Positions 7,912 to 14,569 of a DNA stretch of 20,090 nt are shown in pieces. The position numbers and the translations under genes were made by a program. The stretch is from Spirochaetaceae bacterium (GTDB lineage: Bacteria; Spirochaetota; Spirochaetia; Treponematales; Breznakiellaceae), in the NCBI GenBank assembly GCA_031283025.1, contig JAITCP010000110.1:1-20090 (forward strand), given 5' to 3'. The notes beneath the pieces are model-generated. The model was not told where the DNA came from and did not search any database. It worked only from the letters and a program-made list of their open reading frames with translations. Within the stretch, counting starts at the first letter, position 1. The number at the start of each line of letters is the position of its first letter.

Positions 7912-7917
7912 TATAAT
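7912..7917 (+). promoter_or_regulatory. Candidate -10 box for the sugar-uptake operon
   Basis: A perfect TATAAT follows TTG and lies 75 bases before the lipoprotein start. No good -35 is seen at 16-18 bases. Transcription starting six to eight bases downstream would place hairpin E4 at the very 5' end of the mRNA. The rest of 7808-7911 shows nothing recognisable. Confidence 0.4.
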
Positions 7918-7924
7918 GAGCTAT

Positions 7925-7960
7925 GGGAATCTCTAAAAACTTCAGTTTTTAGAGGTTCCC
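7925..7960 (+). repeat. Palindromic element E4: single hairpin A in the leader of the uptake operon
   Basis: GGGAATCTCTAAAAAC (7925-7940) pairs with GTTTTTAGAGGTTCCC (7945-7960) around TTCA, giving 16 pairs with one G-U. The outer arm matches hairpin B of E1 (GGAACCTCTAAAAA). It has no T tract and is followed 14 bases later by the ribosome binding site of the lipoprotein gene, so a simple terminator is unlikely. Confidence 0.85.
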
Positions 7961-7986
7961 TTATATCTACGTGTAAGGAGAACTGC

Positions 7987-9654
7987 ATGATTTACAAATC
8001 CCCCCTTAAAAAAATTGGTTTATTGCTATGCGCCGGAGCCCTGCTTTTCGCTTCCTGCGGCAAAAAGTCCAAAAAGATTGTTTTTTCAGATACCGATCCA
8101 ACGTATCCCATTACCATCTCGATTTACTCCATGGCTCAGATGCAGCAGCCACCGGCGGATAACAAGATATATAAATGGATTGCGGACAATCTTCATGTTA
8201 CCTTTAGATGGGACATTCTGGTTGGCGATAAAGACCAAAAAATCGGCGTTATGATTGCCGGCGGCGAGTACCCCGACCTCCTTCATGTGGACAGTACGAA
8301 ATTTTACGAGGCGGAGGCCCTTCTTCCCCTGGATGATTTAATCGATCAGTACGCCCCCAAGCTCAAGGCCCATTATGCCGATGCCTGGGAAAAAATGAAG
8401 GAAGAGGACGGCCATGTGTATACGCTCCCGGTCTGGGGCGTGGTGTCCGGCAAGGATTATACCAACTGGTACGGCGATTCCGCCCTGTGGGTGCAGAAGG
8501 AAGTGCTTAAGGATTTCGGCTATCCAAAAATCACAACAATGGATGAGTATTTTGATTTGTTGATAAAGTATAAGGAAAAGTACCCTACCGTTGACGATAT
8601 GCCCACCATCGGTTTTACGATTCTTTCTTATGACTGGCGTTCTTTCTGTTTGATCAATCCCCCCAATTTCCTTGCTGGTTTTCCCAATGACGGAAACGGC
8701 ACGGTTGATCCGGTAACCCACGAATATAAGGTTTTCCTGTATCAGGATATTTCCAAACGCTGGTTTAAAAAACTCAACCAGATGAACGCGCTGGGCCTTA
8801 TTGACCGTTCCTGCTTTGTAGATAACTATGACCAGTACCTTTCCAAAATCGCTTCCGGGCGGGTTCTTGGTTTCCATGATCAGGCATGGCAGTTCCAGTC
8901 GGCGGAATATTCCCTGACAAACCAAGGTATGCATAACCGCACCTATGCGCCGCTCCCCATTGTGTTTGACGAATCGATCCGCCCCTGGTACCGGAACCGG
9001 AGGCTTCCAAATGTGGGGCAGGGAATCGGCATCAGCGTAAAGGCAAGTGATCCGGTACGCATTATCCGCTTTTTGGAAGCGCAGCTTGACGACGAAGTTC
9101 AAAAGGTAATTGGTTTTTATGGGTTCCTGGGTGAAGATTATCAGTTGGACGATCAGGGGGTTCCCTTCCGTACCCAGTTACAGCGGGATCAGCAGGAAGA
9201 CGAAGTATGGAAGCTCCACAATCAGGCGCACTTATGGCGGAACCACAACCCCAAAGTGGAAGGTTCTTACCTGGATGGATGGCCTACCAATATCGCTGAA
9301 ATTTTCGGAGAAAGAGAAGCTACCATGAAGCCGGAAGACAGGGAGCTATGGCTGGCCTACGGTGTCGAGAATAATGCGGAGCTGATGGACAAGGATCCGC
9401 CGCCCAATCCGATATGGTTCCCCGCCTGGCAAATAAATACCCCTGACGGCTCAGATGCCCAGATTGCCTGGAAACGGGCGGAAGAAGTCTACCGGAAGTA
9501 CCTGCCCAGGATTATTCTGGGCAGGCCGGAATTGTTTGAAGATTTGTGGAAGGAGTACGTCAGCGAGCTGGGTAAAACAGACCTGGTAAAGTACGAGGCT
9601 TTTATGCAGCAGGAAATAAATAAACGCATCGTAAAGTGGAGCCCCAAAGACTAA
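7987..9654 (+). CDS. Sugar ABC transporter substrate-binding lipoprotein (LplA-like)
   Basis: Predicted solute-binding protein that captures oligosaccharides and delivers them to the two permeases encoded next. The chosen ATG at 7987 has AAGGAG six bases upstream; an in-frame ATG at 7804 would add 61 residues that run through hairpin E4 and hide the signal peptide. From 7987 there are 555 residues. The signal peptide ends at lipobox LFASC with Cys24 as lipidation site. The rest matches family 1 extracellular binding proteins of the large LplA-like type, for example IAGGEYPDLL and the aromatic-rich C-terminal lobe. The permease gene starts two bases after its stop, so the three genes form an operon. 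In Gram-positive bacteria similar three-gene sets serve xylo-oligosaccharide or pectin-fragment uptake; xylo-oligosaccharide uptake here is inferred from the flanking xylanases. Confidence 0.9.
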   Translation: MIYKSPLKKIGLLLCAGALLFASCGKKSKKIVFSDTDPTYPITISIYSMAQMQQPPADNKIYKWIADNLHVTFRWDILVGDKDQKIGVMIAGGEYPDLLHVDSTKFYEAEALLPLDDLIDQYAPKLKAHYADAWEKMKEEDGHVYTLPVWGVVSGKDYTNWYGDSALWVQKEVLKDFGYPKITTMDEYFDLLIKYKEKYPTVDDMPTIGFTILSYDWRSFCLINPPNFLAGFPNDGNGTVDPVTHEYKVFLYQDISKRWFKKLNQMNALGLIDRSCFVDNYDQYLSKIASGRVLGFHDQAWQFQSAEYSLTNQGMHNRTYAPLPIVFDESIRPWYRNRRLPNVGQGIGISVKASDPVRIIRFLEAQLDDEVQKVIGFYGFLGEDYQLDDQGVPFRTQLQRDQQEDEVWKLHNQAHLWRNHNPKVEGSYLDGWPTNIAEIFGEREATMKPEDRELWLAYGVENNAELMDKDPPPNPIWFPAWQINTPDGSDAQIAWKRAEEVYRKYLPRIILGRPELFEDLWKEYVSELGKTDLVKYEAFMQQEINKRIVKWSPKD

Positions 9655-9656
9655 CA

Positions 9657-10574
9657 ATGAAAAAAGTTACTTTTTTTCAAAAAGCTGCATCCCAGCGGCA
9701 GTTGATTTATATGTCTCTGCCGTTAATCCTGTACGTACTGCTTTTTTCGTATGTGCCGGTTTGGGGCTGGACTATGGCCTTCCAGAACTACAAACCGTCC
9801 AAGTCCTTTTTTGAGCAGGAGTGGGCGGGCTTACGGTGGTTCAAGTTTCTTTTTAGCGATCCGGGCTTTTTGCGTGTTCTGCGTAACACATTGGCAATGA
9901 GCCTTATCAATACAAGTCTTGGCTTTATTACGGCCATTGGGTTTGCCCTGTTTCTTAACGAAATGAGAACTGTTGGTTTTAAGCGCTTTGTGCAGACCGT
10001 TTCTTACCTGCCCCACTTTCTTTCCTGGATTATCGTTACAAGCCTTGTAGCATCAATGCTCTCTGTGGAAAACGGGGCGATAAATGATGTCTTAATGGCG
10101 CTGGGAGTAATCAAGGAACCGGTTTTGTTTTTAAGCGAGCCTAAGTATTTTTGGGTGATAGTAGGGTTCACGTATGTCTGGAAGGAGGTGGGCTGGAACA
10201 CCATTATATACCTGGCGGCCATTGCGGGGATCGATCCTACCTTGTATGAAGCGGCGGAAATTGACGGCTGTAACCGCTGGAAAAAAATGTGGCATATTAC
10301 TCTTCCCGGCATCAAGGCAACCATAGTTATTTTGATGATCATGAGCGTAGGGCATATTTTGGATGCGGGGTTTGAACTGCAGTATCTTCTTAAAAACGGC
10401 TTAATTCAGGATGTTGCGGAGACCATAGATATTTATGTTTTAAAATACGGCATTCAAAGTTTTAATTATTCACTGGCAACTGCCGCAGGAATGTTCAAGA
10501 ATGTGGTAAATGTATTTCTTATCTTCCTTGCCAACTGGATTGCCAGGCGGGCCGGTGAGGAGCGCTTAATATGA
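9657..10574 (+). CDS. Sugar ABC transporter permease (LplB-like)
   Basis: 305 residues of an inner-membrane MalF/UgpA-type permease. The N terminus reads LIYMSLPLILYVLLFSY, the first membrane helix, followed by the LplB-typical VPVWGWTMAFQNYKP segment. The cytoplasmic EAA loop that contacts the ATPase is clear at about 198-217 (EAAEIDGCNRWKKMWHITLP). The start at 9657 lies two bases after the lipoprotein stop, and translation is probably coupled; a GTG at 9636 in frame would overlap the upstream gene by 19 bases and is less likely. The second permease overlaps its stop. Substrate is inferred to be xylo-oligosaccharide. Confidence 0.93.
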   Translation: MKKVTFFQKAASQRQLIYMSLPLILYVLLFSYVPVWGWTMAFQNYKPSKSFFEQEWAGLRWFKFLFSDPGFLRVLRNTLAMSLINTSLGFITAIGFALFLNEMRTVGFKRFVQTVSYLPHFLSWIIVTSLVASMLSVENGAINDVLMALGVIKEPVLFLSEPKYFWVIVGFTYVWKEVGWNTIIYLAAIAGIDPTLYEAAEIDGCNRWKKMWHITLPGIKATIVILMIMSVGHILDAGFELQYLLKNGLIQDVAETIDIYVLKYGIQSFNYSLATAAGMFKNVVNVFLIFLANWIARRAGEERLI

Positions 10575-11482
10575 CGTATTATCAAAAAGCAAAACTGGAT
10601 AATTTTGTGTTCACTCTTATTAACAGCGCTTTTATGCTGTTTCTGGTGTTCCTGACCCTGTACCCTTTCTGGAATACAATAGCCGTTTCTTTTAACGCCG
10701 CTGCGGATACCACAAGGGGCGGCATTACCTTCTGGCCCAGGGTATTTACCATGCAGAATTACCGGGCAGTTTTTACCAGCGGGACTATTTATCATGCATT
10801 CGGAGTTTCCGTTGCCAGAACGTTAATTCAAACCATTACGGGTGTTTTTCTTACCAGTATGCTGGCCTATGCGTTAAGCCGCAAGGAATTTGTTTTACGC
10901 AAGCCGTTTACGCTCGTTCTGGTACTTTCCATGTATATTAACGCGGGGCTTATTCCCAATTATTTTTTGATGCGCTCTCTGGGGCTTATCTCTACATTTT
11001 GGGTATATATAGTTCCCGGCATGGTCAACGCATTTAATTTTATTGTTATCAGAACCTACATGAAAAAAATTCCGGAAAGCATTATTGAATCCGCCCGTAT
11101 TGACGGCTGCGGTGAATTTTTAATATTTTTCCGTATTGTGCTTTCCCTGTGCAAGCCGGTGCTGGCTACAATAGCCCTTTTTATTGCCGTTGGCGCCTGG
11201 AATTCATGGTTCGATACGATGATCTATAACTCCGGCAGGGCCGAGCTTCATACGCTCCAGTACAAACTGATGGAATACCTGCAGTCCAGCCAGAGTCAGG
11301 CAAAAAGCGCCGCAGCCATTGGCTCTATGGGCATGGCCCAGAACCTTGCTTCCAGCATGGTTACCCCGGTCAGCATACGGGCTGCCGTAACGGTAGTTGC
11401 GGCTCTGCCTATTTTGTTAATATATCCGTTTTTACAGCGGTATTTTGTTACCGGCCTTAATGTGGGGAGTATAAAAGAATAG
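10571..11482 (+). CDS. Sugar ABC transporter permease (LplC/YtcP-like, MalG type)
   Basis: 303 residues of an inner-membrane permease that should form a heterodimer with the product of the preceding gene. It overlaps that gene by the ATGA junction and has GAGGAG eight bases upstream. Several membrane helices are evident, beginning with FVFTLINSAFMLFLVFLTLY and the LplC-typical YPFWNTIAVSFN. The EAA loop is at about 173-192 (ESARIDGCGEFLIFFRIVL), where the usual proline after the second conserved leucine is replaced by serine. The C terminus (QRYFVTGLNVGSIKE) matches the family. No ATP-binding subunit follows: element E5 begins at the stop codon, so a shared ATPase of MsmK/UgpC type encoded elsewhere is expected. 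Confidence 0.93.
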   Translation: MTYYQKAKLDNFVFTLINSAFMLFLVFLTLYPFWNTIAVSFNAAADTTRGGITFWPRVFTMQNYRAVFTSGTIYHAFGVSVARTLIQTITGVFLTSMLAYALSRKEFVLRKPFTLVLVLSMYINAGLIPNYFLMRSLGLISTFWVYIVPGMVNAFNFIVIRTYMKKIPESIIESARIDGCGEFLIFFRIVLSLCKPVLATIALFIAVGAWNSWFDTMIYNSGRAELHTLQYKLMEYLQSSQSQAKSAAAIGSMGMAQNLASSMVTPVSIRAAVTVVAALPILLIYPFLQRYFVTGLNVGSIKE

Positions 11483-11585
11483 ACTTGTTCAAGAACCTGG
11501 TTGGTTCTTGAACAAGTTAAGCAAAATACTGCGTATTTTGCAGTTTTTTACAGGAAATTGATCAGAAACTGAAGTTTCTGATCAA
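11483..11585 (+). repeat. Palindromic element E5: hairpin B, terminator-like hairpin, hairpin A
   Basis: Hairpin B: ACTTGTTCAAGAACC (11483-11497) pairs perfectly with GGTTCTTGAACAAGT (11503-11517); on the opposite strand the loop reads CAACCAG. Hairpin A: TTGATCAGAAAC (11558-11569) pairs perfectly with GTTTCTGATCAA (11574-11585) around TGAA, the reverse complement of TTCA. The order B then A and both loop orientations are the reverse of E1. The element fills the gap between the permease and the next GH10 gene, and its first part is closely repeated in E6. Confidence 0.85.
11521..11549 (+). terminator. Probable intrinsic terminator of the uptake operon
   Basis: GCAAAATAC (11521-11529) pairs perfectly with GTATTTTGC (11533-11541) around TGC and is followed by AGTTTTTTA. 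The stem is AT-rich but the T tract is good. A shortened copy with a 6-bp stem is present in E6 (14475-14499). Confidence 0.55.
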
Positions 11586-11605
11586 CTCTAATAAGGAGAT
11601 TGAGT

Positions 11606-13243
11606 ATGAAAAACAAATTGATTGTTTTTGTTCTGTTTGTCCTGTGCGCCGCTTTGTACGGCCAGAATTACAGGCACGTTACGGTTATCGACAGTACTTT
11701 TGAAGACGGAACTTTGGGCGGCTGGGCGCCGCGCAACGATCCGGCAAAAGGATCAACCAGGATTGAAATAGACAAAACCATTAAACATTCCGGCACGGCT
11801 TCCATGCGTGTTTTTGACCGCAAATTTACATGGATGGGGCCAATTCAAAAACTTACCGATAATCCTGTTGCGGGTGATGTTTACAGCATTACCGCCTGGG
11901 TATACTTTAAGGACGGGCCTGCCGTTCCCGCCCTTACCTTTAGCGTGGAACGGGCTTTTAAGAATGCGGCGGCGCCCCACGCGTATCAGAATGTTACTAC
12001 ATTCCAGGCAAAAAAGGGCGAGTGGACCGAATTAAAAACAGAATATACCATAGGCGCCGATCCAACCCAGGCAAGCATCTTCGTATATTTTGAACTCCCT
12101 TACAAAGAAGATCATCTGGTTACCGCCAATGACAAGGTTGATTTTTGGCTGGACGACATAAAAATTATTAAACTCGATCCGGCATCCCGGCCCAAAGCGG
12201 AGATGAATATTCCCAATCTGGCTGATGCATGGCGGCGTTACTTTGACATTGGCGTTGCGGTTCCCAGAAATGCCGTGGATACTTCTTCCCAGACAGCCCA
12301 GCTTTTAATGAAACACTTTACCGTTTTGGTTGCGGAAAACGAACAAAAAATGGAAACGGTTCAGCCGACGGAAGGCCGGTTTGATTGGGGGCCTGCGGAT
12401 GCAATCATCAACTTTGGCGAAATGACCGGTATGCGGCTCCGCTGGTATCCCCTGGTGTGGCATTCGCAAAATCCGTCCTGGCTTTTCCGTGACAAGGCTA
12501 ACGCATCCGTTGCGGCTTCCAAAGAACTTATGAACCAGCGGTTAAGAACCTATGTTCAAACTGTTGTGCGCCGTTACAGGGGCAGAATAGAATCTTATGA
12601 CGTAGTGAACGAGGTCATTTCAGAAAGGCAGGAAGGGCTGCGGACCGGTGCGGAAGGTTCCAGATGGTACGAAATACTGGGCGCTGAGTATATTGACAAC
12701 GCTTTCCGCTGGGCGCGGGAAGCAGACCCCAATGCACAACTCGTTATCAATGATTTTAACCTGGAAAGGGATACCCGCAAGCGGCAGTCAATGTATGATC
12801 TGGTTAAAGGCATGAAACAGCGCGGCGTTCCGGTGGATGCGATAGGTATACAGCTCCATATTGACGTTAGGGGGCCTTCTGTTCAGCAGATTCGGGAAAC
12901 CATAGAACTGTTTGCCTCTTTGGGCGTTAAGGTGCTGATTACCGGAATGGATATTTCTATTTATACCAGCAATACCGAAGCAAAAAAAGCGGCTACCTCC
13001 GCCCTTCTTTTGGAACAGGCCCAGCGTTACAAAGACATTTTTGCCATGCTGCAGGAGCAGGCCCAAAAGGGGAATCTTGGTAAAATGGTGGTTCTTTGGG
13101 GCCTGCATGACGGTATAAGCTGGAAAAGCAATTACCCCGTTCCCGGACGTACCGATGCGCCGCTTTTGTTTGACGAACGTTTCCAGGCAAAGCCCGCTTT
13201 CTGGGCTTTGGTAAATCCGTCCAGGGTTCAGGGCTTAAGGTAA
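11606..13243 (+). CDS. Secreted CBM-GH10 protein lacking the catalytic nucleophile (probable pseudoenzyme)
   Basis: 545 residues from the ATG at 11606, which has AAGGAG seven bases upstream. A signal peptide (1-19) probably ends at ALYG, residues 25-192 resemble a CBM4/9/22-type module like that of the large xylanase, and 203-545 are GH10. The acid/base Glu336 is kept in YDVVNEV, but the nucleophile motif reads LITGMDIS: the expected Glu is Gly447 (GGA at 12944-12946). The invariant RGH of the active site is RWY (279-281), the usual WDVVNE tryptophan is Tyr331, and WGLHDGISW has His where the other plus-strand copies have Asp. The reading frame is intact. In GH10 enzymes loss of the nucleophile abolishes normal retaining hydrolysis, so a carbohydrate-binding or scaffold role is inferred. 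The next GH10 gene starts six bases after its stop. Confidence 0.88.
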   Translation: MKNKLIVFVLFVLCAALYGQNYRHVTVIDSTFEDGTLGGWAPRNDPAKGSTRIEIDKTIKHSGTASMRVFDRKFTWMGPIQKLTDNPVAGDVYSITAWVYFKDGPAVPALTFSVERAFKNAAAPHAYQNVTTFQAKKGEWTELKTEYTIGADPTQASIFVYFELPYKEDHLVTANDKVDFWLDDIKIIKLDPASRPKAEMNIPNLADAWRRYFDIGVAVPRNAVDTSSQTAQLLMKHFTVLVAENEQKMETVQPTEGRFDWGPADAIINFGEMTGMRLRWYPLVWHSQNPSWLFRDKANASVAASKELMNQRLRTYVQTVVRRYRGRIESYDVVNEVISERQEGLRTGAEGSRWYEILGAEYIDNAFRWAREADPNAQLVINDFNLERDTRKRQSMYDLVKGMKQRGVPVDAIGIQLHIDVRGPSVQQIRETIELFASLGVKVLITGMDISIYTSNTEAKKAATSALLLEQAQRYKDIFAMLQEQAQKGNLGKMVVLWGLHDGISWKSNYPVPGRTDAPLLFDERFQAKPAFWALVNPSRVQGLR

Positions 13244-13249
13244 TCGTGA

Positions 13250-14434
13250 ATGAAGATACTGCAGGGCCTCCGCCGTAGGACAAAGTACCTCATTGCGGCG
13301 CTGATTATTGCCGGACTACTCTTTCCGGTTCTTTCCTGTAACTTTTCTTTTGCCGGGGAAGAACCAGGCCCCGGGAAAGAACCAGTCCCCTGGGAAGAAG
13401 AAGGAATCGGCAAATGGAAAACAGAGCAGCCCTTGCATGAGGTTTATACAAGCCAATTCCTTGTTGGGAACATTGTATCCCCCGGCGATCTAAATAACAC
13501 TACCAGATTTGATCTGCTCAAGCGGCATTTCAATACCGCTACTGCGGAAAATCAGATGAAACCTGACGCGATTGCGCCTTCTGCTAAAGGGGGAGTTTAC
13601 CGTTTTACACAGGCGGACAGTCTTATAAATGCAGTAAATGCCGCAGGGATGACAATGCACGGCCATGTCCTGGTGTGGCATTCCCAAACACCGTCATGGC
13701 TTACTACCGGTGATAAAGCAACAGTCCTTGCCAATCTGGAAAAATATGTTACCGATGTGGCAGCCCACTTTAAGGGAAAACTTATTTCCTGGGATGTGGT
13801 CAACGAGGTAATGCGGGACGGTCTGACTGCCGCAGAAGCCGCCAACTGGAAAAACTGCCTGCGTATGACTGATAACCCCTGGAATAAAGCCATCGGGCCT
13901 GAGTATATCGAAAAGGCTTTTCTGGCTGCCCGTGCGGCAGACCCGGATGCAAAACTGTTTTATAACGATTTCAACTTGAACAATGCGGAGAAGGCACGGG
14001 CAGTTTACAATATGGTTGCGGATATTAACAACCGGTACCCAAATGAAAAGGGGAGAAAACTGATTGATGGTATCGGAATGCAGTCCCACCACCACATTTA
14101 TACCGATCCCAATACAGTGGAAGCCTCCATCATTTTGTTTGCTTCTCTGGGGGTAGATATAACTATATCGGAAATGGACATACAGGCTGCCGAAACCAGC
14201 GCTTGGGGTAATCCCGCTCTTTCCTGGGGAGAGAACGCCGCCCGGCTTCAGGCAAAACAGTATGCGGCTATGTTCAGGATTTTCAAAAATCATGCGTCAA
14301 AGATCAGCCGGGTTACCTTTTGGGGGCTTGATGATGGTACAAGCTGGAGGGCCAGAACACATCCTACCCTGCTGAGAAATGATTACGGCCTTAAGCTGGC
14401 ATTTTATGCCGTAGCGGATCCGTCGCGGTATTAG
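13250..14434 (+). CDS. Lipoprotein GH10 endo-1,4-beta-xylanase
   Basis: 394 residues with a signal peptide ending at PVLSC, giving Cys30 as probable lipid anchor, then a proline- and glutamate-rich linker (35-52) and one GH10 domain (about 62-394). All catalytic landmarks are intact: HGHVLVWHSQ near 137-146, acid/base Glu186 in WDVVNEV, GMQSHHH near 276-282, nucleophile Glu308 in ISEMDIQ, and WGLDDGTSW. It is therefore predicted to be an active xylanase tethered to a membrane. TTAAGG lies about nine bases before the ATG, and the six-base gap after the preceding gene indicates co-transcription and probably coupled translation. An insertion around 190-215 (a TAAEAANW segment and a short tryptophan-rich loop) is typical of some GH10 subgroups. 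Element E6 begins just after the stop. Confidence 0.93.
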   Translation: MKILQGLRRRTKYLIAALIIAGLLFPVLSCNFSFAGEEPGPGKEPVPWEEEGIGKWKTEQPLHEVYTSQFLVGNIVSPGDLNNTTRFDLLKRHFNTATAENQMKPDAIAPSAKGGVYRFTQADSLINAVNAAGMTMHGHVLVWHSQTPSWLTTGDKATVLANLEKYVTDVAAHFKGKLISWDVVNEVMRDGLTAAEAANWKNCLRMTDNPWNKAIGPEYIEKAFLAARAADPDAKLFYNDFNLNNAEKARAVYNMVADINNRYPNEKGRKLIDGIGMQSHHHIYTDPNTVEASIILFASLGVDITISEMDIQAAETSAWGNPALSWGENAARLQAKQYAAMFRIFKNHASKISRVTFWGLDDGTSWRARTHPTLLRNDYGLKLAFYAVADPSRY

Positions 14435-14439
14435 AATAG

Positions 14440-14536
14440 ACTTGTTCAAGAACCCGGTTGGTTCTTGAACATGTAAATACTGCGTATTTTGCAGTTTTTA
14501 TAGGAAGTTGTTCAAAAACTTCAGTTTTTGAACAAC
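14440..14536 (+). repeat. Palindromic element E6, near-copy of E5
   Basis: Hairpin B: ACTTGTTCAAGAACC (14440-14454) pairs with GGTTCTTGAACATGT (14460-14474), one mismatch; the opposite-strand loop is CAACCGG. Hairpin A: GTTGTTCAAAAAC (14507-14519) pairs perfectly with GTTTTTGAACAAC (14524-14536) around TTCA. The first 60 or so bases match E5 closely, but hairpin A has a different stem and the opposite loop orientation. A degraded terminator-like hairpin lies between. The element ends 23 bases before the ribosome binding site of the outer-membrane protein gene. Confidence 0.85.
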
Positions 14537-14569
14537 TCCGATATTTTTCAATCATTCATGGAGGTTTTT

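Noticed and set aside
7804..7986. Upstream in-frame start that would extend the substrate-binding protein by 61 residues and overlap the response regulator
   Set aside because: The extension reads through hairpin E4, has no ribosome binding site that fits, and would bury the lipoprotein signal; the ATG at 7987 has AAGGAG and a proper signal peptide.
8338..9102. 254-codon minus-strand open frame opposite the substrate-binding protein gene
   Set aside because: Shadow of a well-supported lipoprotein gene; no family resemblance.
11600..11605. TTG at 11600 as start of the third GH10 gene
   Set aside because: It would lie only one base after the AAGGAG; the ATG at 11606 has correct spacing.
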